Origin: CAYVXE01 sp964455375 | GTDB lineage: Bacteria > Zhuqueibacterota > Zhuqueibacteria > Oceanimicrobiales > Oceanimicrobiaceae | DNA length: 10,878 bases | Assembly: GCA_964455375.1 (NCBI GenBank) | Contig: CAYVXE010000135.1 | Location: forward strand, 1 to 10,878 | Reading direction: 5' to 3' | In this document: piece by piece, positions 7,081-10,878 of the stretch | Position numbering within the stretch: position 1 is the first letter of the stretch | Layout: every line of letters starts with the position of its first letter | Translations under genes and position numbers: made by a program | Notes under the pieces: generated by a model | The model's input: only the letters and a program-made list of their open reading frames with translations | The model's database searches: none | Told to the model about the DNA's origin: nothing

Positions 7081-8700
7081 ATGAAAATACCCATGAGCCG
7101 CATGCCCGGTACATCGCAACTGTTCAGAGATTATCTGGAGGATTTCGACAAAGTAAGCACCTTTTATAATGGGGACTTTCATCTTCCCGAAACATTTTTG
7201 AGCAGAACCGAGGAAGTCAAAGCCCGCGAATTACCGACGGCTAAACTCATTCCCCTGTTAGCCCGACAGAACCAGCAGTTTGGCTGTGGACAGCAGACGT
7301 TGGAAAAGATCAACCTGTTGTTGGACCGGCGTGCCTGTGCTGTGGTTACCGGACAGCAAACCGGATTGTTTGGCGGGCCGTTGTTTACGGTTTACAAAGC
7401 GTTGACAGCTATCAAGTTGGCCGAACGTTTAAGCCGCAAATGTCAGGGTTGTTTTGTGCCGATTTTCTGGCTGGCCTCGGATGACCATGACTTTCGCGAA
7501 GTTAATCATACCTATGTACCGAACAAAGATAATGATCCTGCCCGCATTGTTTATGCCGGCCATCCTGCCGATTCGCGGCTGCCGGTGTCTCAAATTTCAC
7601 TCACGCAAGAGATTGGCACAAGCATCAAGGAAATAGAGGAGTTAACGCACCCGACATTTTTTAAACATGATATTGTGGAACACCTGAAAGCGGCGTACCA
7701 GCCTGGTGCGTCCTTTTCTGCTGCGTTTGCAACCTGGTTAACCACATTGTTTAAATCGTTTGGTCTGATTCTCATAGATGCCAGTGATCCGGAAATGAAG
7801 CGTTTAGGCGCGGCTATTTTCCGGAAAGAAGTAGAAGAGGATTCACCTTCCTCACGTGAAGCGTTGGCTGCTTCATCGGCATTGCAGGAAATGGGCTATC
7901 ACAATCAGGTACAACTGCATCGCAATGTTTTGAATCTTTTTTATGTGGAACAAAACCGTGAAGCTGTTTCGATACAGGATGGTATTTTTCATGTGAAAAA
8001 TCCCGATCGGTCTTTCAAGAAAGATGAACTTTTGAATCTCATCGAGCGGGAACCGCAAAGGTTCAGTCCCAATGTTCTTTTACGGCCCTTGTTTCAGGAC
8101 ATGCTTCTGCCGACGGTAGCGTATATTGCCGGGCCTGCTGAGACAACGTATTATGCCCAGATGAAAGGCATTTATAAAACATTCGGTTTGCCCATGCCCG
8201 TTATTTTTCCCCGCAAAAGTATGACCCTGCTTGAAACAAACGTTGAAAAGATTCTGGATAAGTATGATTTGAAGGTGTTCGATTTCTGGGGTAATCATGA
8301 TACGCTCCTCAATGGGATTCTGCGCAGCCGGCTTCCACAATCGCTGGATGCCCAGATGCAGCAAGCCAGGGCAGCCATCGAGACGCAACTGGATGAATTG
8401 AGAAAAACGGTGGTTGAGTTTGAACCGACGCTGAACAGAGCCCTGGAGAATACCACAGGAAAACTGATGGGCCAACTGCAAGGGATAGAGAAAAAGATCC
8501 TCAGAGCGTACAAGAAACGAAACGATATCATCGTCAATCACGTTTATAAAACTGGAAACAGTCTTTACACAAACAGGCATTTGCAGGAACGGGAATATAA
8601 CATCGCCCCCTTTTTATTTAAACATGGTCTGGAAATGATCGACCGACTTTATGAGGCAATGGATATCTCAAGTTTTGATCATCAAATTATCAAAATTTAG
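7081..8700 (+). CDS. bshC: Bacillithiol biosynthesis cysteine-adding enzyme BshC
   Basis: Last step of bacillithiol synthesis: it joins L-cysteine to GlcN-malate in the cytoplasm. The hallmark VVTGQQTGLFGGPLFTVYK is at residues 88-106 and FWLASDDHDFREVNH at 129-143. RPLFQDMLLPTVAYIAGPAE and VIFPRKS lie in the middle of the protein. A Gln/Glu/Lys-rich helical section at about 420-480 corresponds to the family's coiled-coil insert, and LQEREYN stands near the C-terminus. At 539 aa it is full length for the family. AGGAG (7069-7073) with 7-nt spacing supports the ATG at 7081; it lies inside the end of the methyltransferase gene. bshB1 starts 23 bp downstream. All four operon genes are on the same strand and closely packed. 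Confidence 0.97.
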   Translation: MKIPMSRMPGTSQLFRDYLEDFDKVSTFYNGDFHLPETFLSRTEEVKARELPTAKLIPLLARQNQQFGCGQQTLEKINLLLDRRACAVVTGQQTGLFGGPLFTVYKALTAIKLAERLSRKCQGCFVPIFWLASDDHDFREVNHTYVPNKDNDPARIVYAGHPADSRLPVSQISLTQEIGTSIKEIEELTHPTFFKHDIVEHLKAAYQPGASFSAAFATWLTTLFKSFGLILIDASDPEMKRLGAAIFRKEVEEDSPSSREALAASSALQEMGYHNQVQLHRNVLNLFYVEQNREAVSIQDGIFHVKNPDRSFKKDELLNLIEREPQRFSPNVLLRPLFQDMLLPTVAYIAGPAETTYYAQMKGIYKTFGLPMPVIFPRKSMTLLETNVEKILDKYDLKVFDFWGNHDTLLNGILRSRLPQSLDAQMQQARAAIETQLDELRKTVVEFEPTLNRALENTTGKLMGQLQGIEKKILRAYKKRNDIIVNHVYKTGNSLYTNRHLQEREYNIAPFLFKHGLEMIDRLYEAMDISSFDHQIIKI

Positions 8701-8723
8701 TACAAGATATTGGAGTTGAGAAT

Positions 8724-9461
8724 ATGAGGTTAGATGTCCTGGCCTTCGGCGCACATCCGGATGATATCGAGTTGACCTGTGCCGGAACCATAATCAAATT
8801 GAGTGGGATGGGATATAAAACCGGCGTTATTTCCATGACCGGTGGAGAACTGGGTACTAGGGGAAATGCAGACATCCGCAGGCAGGAATTTGCGGATGCC
8901 GGGGAAATTATGGGATTGGCCTTACACAAGATGCTTGATATTGCGGATGGCAATGTGGCGGTGACGTTAGACAACAAAATGAAAGTAATCCGGGAAATTC
9001 GGGAATATCGTCCGAAAATTGTTTTTGCGCCGTACTGGAAAGTCCGGCACCCTGACCACGGTCATACGTCACATCTGGTTCGGGAATCAGCCTTTTTTGC
9101 CGGACTCAAAAAAATCGATACGGGTCAGGAAGCCTACCGGCCGTACAAAATCATTTACTACCCGGGTCGCTTTGAATTTAAGCCGTCATTTATTGTTGAT
9201 GTTTCGGACTGCCACGAACAAAAAGTCAAGGCGATTCAGGCCTATAAATCCCAATTCCATAATCCGGAAAAGGACAAATACGGCGATGCGGAAACAAACA
9301 TAAGTACGCCGGAATTTCTCGATGCGATCATTACGCGGGCAAAGCAGTATGGTTCCTACATTGGCGTTGCGTACGGTGAACCGTTTTTCGTCCGTGAATC
9401 TATGCGGATGGATGATCCGGTACGATTTTTTGGTCCGGAGTATTTGAGCGGCATTCAATAA
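8724..9461 (+). CDS. bshB1: Bacillithiol biosynthesis deacetylase BshB1 (PIG-L/LmbE family)
   Basis: A zinc-dependent deacetylase converting GlcNAc-malate to GlcN-malate, the second step of bacillithiol synthesis. The AHPDD motif (10-14) supplies metal ligands H11 and D14 and the general base D13. GGELGTRG (40-47) and the R-x2-E segment after it are typical of the BshB1 branch. HPDHGH (109-114) supplies the distal histidines: by spacing relative to Bacillus enzymes, H109 would be the acid and H112 the third zinc ligand. At 245 aa it is full length. GGAG (8712-8715) lies 8 nt before the ATG. The gene ends TAATAA, and bshA begins 49 bp later. The related S-conjugate amidase (Bca) and BshB2 are alternatives, but the context and the GTRG motif favour BshB1. 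Confidence 0.95.
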   Translation: MRLDVLAFGAHPDDIELTCAGTIIKLSGMGYKTGVISMTGGELGTRGNADIRRQEFADAGEIMGLALHKMLDIADGNVAVTLDNKMKVIREIREYRPKIVFAPYWKVRHPDHGHTSHLVRESAFFAGLKKIDTGQEAYRPYKIIYYPGRFEFKPSFIVDVSDCHEQKVKAIQAYKSQFHNPEKDKYGDAETNISTPEFLDAIITRAKQYGSYIGVAYGEPFFVRESMRMDDPVRFFGPEYLSGIQ

Positions 9462-9510
9462 TAAATTTAAGTTGGATGTATGAGATTATGCAAGAAAAGA
9501 AGGGAGTTTC

Positions 9511-10632
9511 ATGAAAATAGCCATTGTTTGTTATCCCACCCACGGTGGTAGTGGTGTAGTTGCATCCGAACTGGCACTGGGTTTGGCTGAAAAGGGCCAT
9601 GAAATACATATCGTTAGTTATGCAACACCGTTTCGTTTGCGTGAATTCAGTCAAAACGTGTTCATTCACGAAGTAGAAGTTGCCACTTATCCGCTTTTTA
9701 AATATCCCCCGTATGCGCTAAGTCTGGCCACAAAAATCGCGGATATCGATGAAGCGTATCATCTGGACATCATTCATGCTCACTATGCAGTCCCACATGC
9801 TGCCAGCGCATTTTTGGCAAAAAATATTTTGCGGTCAGATCATCTGAAAGTCATCACGACGCTGCACGGTACGGATATCACGCTGGTGGGAGCAGACAGT
9901 TCTTTCCATCGGGTGATTAAATTCAGCATTGAGGAATCCGATGGTGTGACCACCGTCTCGAAATACTTAAAAAACCGGACTGTTGAGGAATTCGGTATTC
10001 AACGCGACATCCGTGTCATATATAATTTTATCGATACGAAATTATGCGCAAACAAATTCAACGATTGTGCAAAGGAGCATTATGCACCGAATGGGGAAAA
10101 GCTGCTCATGCACACATCGAATTTTCGTCCCGTCAAGCGCGTAAGCGATGTGGTGAGAATATTCCATCGGGTGCAAGAAGAAATTCCGGCGAAATTGCTG
10201 CTGGTGGGTGAAGGACCGGAACGGTTGTTCGTACAGCAACTGGTCAAAGAGTTGAAATTAACCGAAAAAGTCATTTTTCTGGGGCAGCAGGATTATATCG
10301 AACATCTACTCAGTTGTGCCGATCTGTTTATTCTGCCATCCGAACAGGAGAGTTTTGGGTTAGTTGCGTTGGAGGCTCATGCATGTAGTGTCCCGGTGGT
10401 GGGTGCGGATACCGGGGGGCTTCCGGAAGTCGTGGTCAATGGGGAGACCGGATTTTTGTGTCCCATTGGTGAAGTCGCTGACATGGCGCAGAAATCTTTA
10501 GATATTCTTACAGATGAAGAACGGAATCAGAGTTTTCGTGAAAATGCCAGAAACCGTGCGGTAAAATGCTTTGACAAGCACAGTATTATTCCACAATATG
10601 AAAAATTTTATGAAGAAGTGCTCAATCGCTGA
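9511..10632 (+). CDS. bshA: N-acetyl-alpha-D-glucosaminyl L-malate synthase BshA (GT4 glycosyltransferase)
   Basis: First step of bacillithiol synthesis: it transfers GlcNAc from UDP-GlcNAc to L-malate. GT-B fold: the N-terminal domain begins MKIAIVCYPTHGGSGVVASE, with the glycine loop at 12-15 typical of BshA, and contains TLHGTD (117-122) and the ESDGVTTVS segment (142-150). The C-terminal domain carries NFRPVKR (204-210), GEGPER (233-238) and the retaining GT4 EX7E motif, E280 and E288, in EQESFGLVALEA, followed by TGGLPEVV. At 373 aa it is full length. The Shine-Dalgarno AAGGGAG lies at 9500-9506, 4 nt before the ATG. It is the last gene of the operon, although it acts first in the pathway. 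No strong terminator follows. Confidence 0.97.
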   Translation: MKIAIVCYPTHGGSGVVASELALGLAEKGHEIHIVSYATPFRLREFSQNVFIHEVEVATYPLFKYPPYALSLATKIADIDEAYHLDIIHAHYAVPHAASAFLAKNILRSDHLKVITTLHGTDITLVGADSSFHRVIKFSIEESDGVTTVSKYLKNRTVEEFGIQRDIRVIYNFIDTKLCANKFNDCAKEHYAPNGEKLLMHTSNFRPVKRVSDVVRIFHRVQEEIPAKLLLVGEGPERLFVQQLVKELKLTEKVIFLGQQDYIEHLLSCADLFILPSEQESFGLVALEAHACSVPVVGADTGGLPEVVVNGETGFLCPIGEVADMAQKSLDILTDEERNQSFRENARNRAVKCFDKHSIIPQYEKFYEEVLNR

Positions 10633-10649
10633 GTCATTTTCATCTTAAA

Positions 10650-10671
10650 AACTAAAGGGTATATTTTAGTT
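10650..10671. terminator. Weak AT-rich stem-loop after bshA
   Basis: AACTAAA (10650-10656) and TTTAGTT (10665-10671) form a 7-bp stem with an 8-nt loop, 18 nt after the bshA stop. The stem has a single G-C pair and no T-run follows on the plus strand, so it is a poor intrinsic terminator. It could support factor-assisted ending or be fortuitous. Confidence 0.25.
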
Positions 10672-10729
10672 CGGGCGGATCTTGTACAAATTAACAGAAG
10701 GGATTTACTATAGGAAAGTTTCCGCTGGA

Positions 10730-10878
10730 TCATTTGAAGTTGAATTGGCATTTCATTTGATCCTTGTCCCTCAGGCAGTGGATGATCAGTTTATGCCCCG
10801 AGGTGGGCACACTTGAAGTTTCCGGGTAAATTGGGCCCATACAGTTGATTTCATTCATTTTTTTTACAGCGGAGCAGT
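10730..10878 (-). CDS. Possible C-terminal end of a minus-strand gene running off the right edge
   Basis: A minus-strand frame is open from the right edge of the window to a TGA at 10730-10732. It reads 48 residues including an internal ATG (10856-10858) and ends CLRDKDQMKCQFNFK. No family is recognised. A plus-strand frame over 10682-10816 overlaps it and also looks protein-like, so at most one is real. The remainder of 10633-10878 holds nothing else I can name. Confidence 0.2.
   Translation of the reverse strand, partial: CSAVKKMNEINCMGPIYPETSSVPTSGHKLIIHCLRDKDQMKCQFNFK

Larger units (their letters stand above)
6325..10632 (+). other. Bacillithiol biosynthesis operon: methyltransferase-bshC-bshB1-bshA
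   Basis: Four same-strand genes with gaps of 0, 23 and 49 bp encode all three committed bacillithiol steps plus a methyltransferase. The gene order is the reverse of the biochemical order. No bacilliredoxin (brxA/brxB), bacillithiol disulfide reductase (bdr) or bacillithiol transferase gene lies in the window, so use and recycling of the thiol must be encoded elsewhere. Single-operon transcription is inferred from spacing and the absence of internal terminators or clear promoters. Confidence 0.85.

Noticed and set aside
8080..8580. 166-aa open frame on the minus strand
   Set aside because: It lies wholly inside bshC, which has unambiguous family motifs in the plus frame; it is an antisense shadow.
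9490..9514. Mini-frame MQEKKGVS overlapping the bshA start through ATGA, as a leader peptide
   Set aside because: Eight codons with no ribosome site of its own; most of it is the bshA Shine-Dalgarno region. Chance is more likely.

Overview
The window looks like ordinary bacterial chromosome from a metagenome-type assembly: it contains a 100-base run of N flanked by an assembly-like repeat. The gene set suggests a didermic member of the Fibrobacterota-Chlorobiota-Bacteroidota (FCB) superphylum. It has a DUF3078-type outer-membrane-like protein, a lipoprotein S9 peptidase, an HD-domain CCA-adding enzyme of FCB type and a full bacillithiol gene set. Several genes carry strong Shine-Dalgarno sequences (AAGGAGG), which is unusual for core Bacteroidetes. 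A lineage such as Ignavibacteriota, Calditrichota or KSB1 therefore seems more likely than Bacteroidia, but this is inference.

Layout. Positions 14-1444 (+) hold the tRNA CCA-adding enzyme (start possibly upstream of the window). Positions 1445-1716 are a convergent spacer holding debris: a 41-codon open reading remnant, a CTCTGTG direct repeat and a lone arm of a dispersed repeat. Positions 1717-6132 (-) hold three genes, in transcription order an S9 prolyl-oligopeptidase-like lipoprotein, an MscS-type mechanosensitive channel and a DUF3078 protein. The channel has its own near-consensus promoter, and the peptidase is followed by a clear 14-bp-stem terminator. A 120-bp imperfect inverted-repeat element lies between the channel and DUF3078. 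The 3' end of the peptidase gene is interrupted by the N gap. The two 55-base flanks of the gap are identical, so the gap is almost certainly a scaffolding artefact, and collapsing it restores a normal stop codon.

Positions 6133-6324 are a divergent promoter region with dyads. From 6325 to 10632 (+) runs a compact operon: a SAM-dependent methyltransferase, bshC, bshB1 and bshA. The last three encode the whole bacillithiol pathway. BshA joins GlcNAc to L-malate, BshB1 removes the acetyl group and BshC adds cysteine. The methyltransferase stop codon abuts the bshC start codon. I propose that it N-methylates bacillithiol, as the N-methyl-bacillithiol synthase of Chlorobaculum does. This is the most interesting biological point of the window.

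Positions 10633-10878 contain no gene I can identify. A weak AT-rich stem-loop and two mutually overlapping short readings are noted there.
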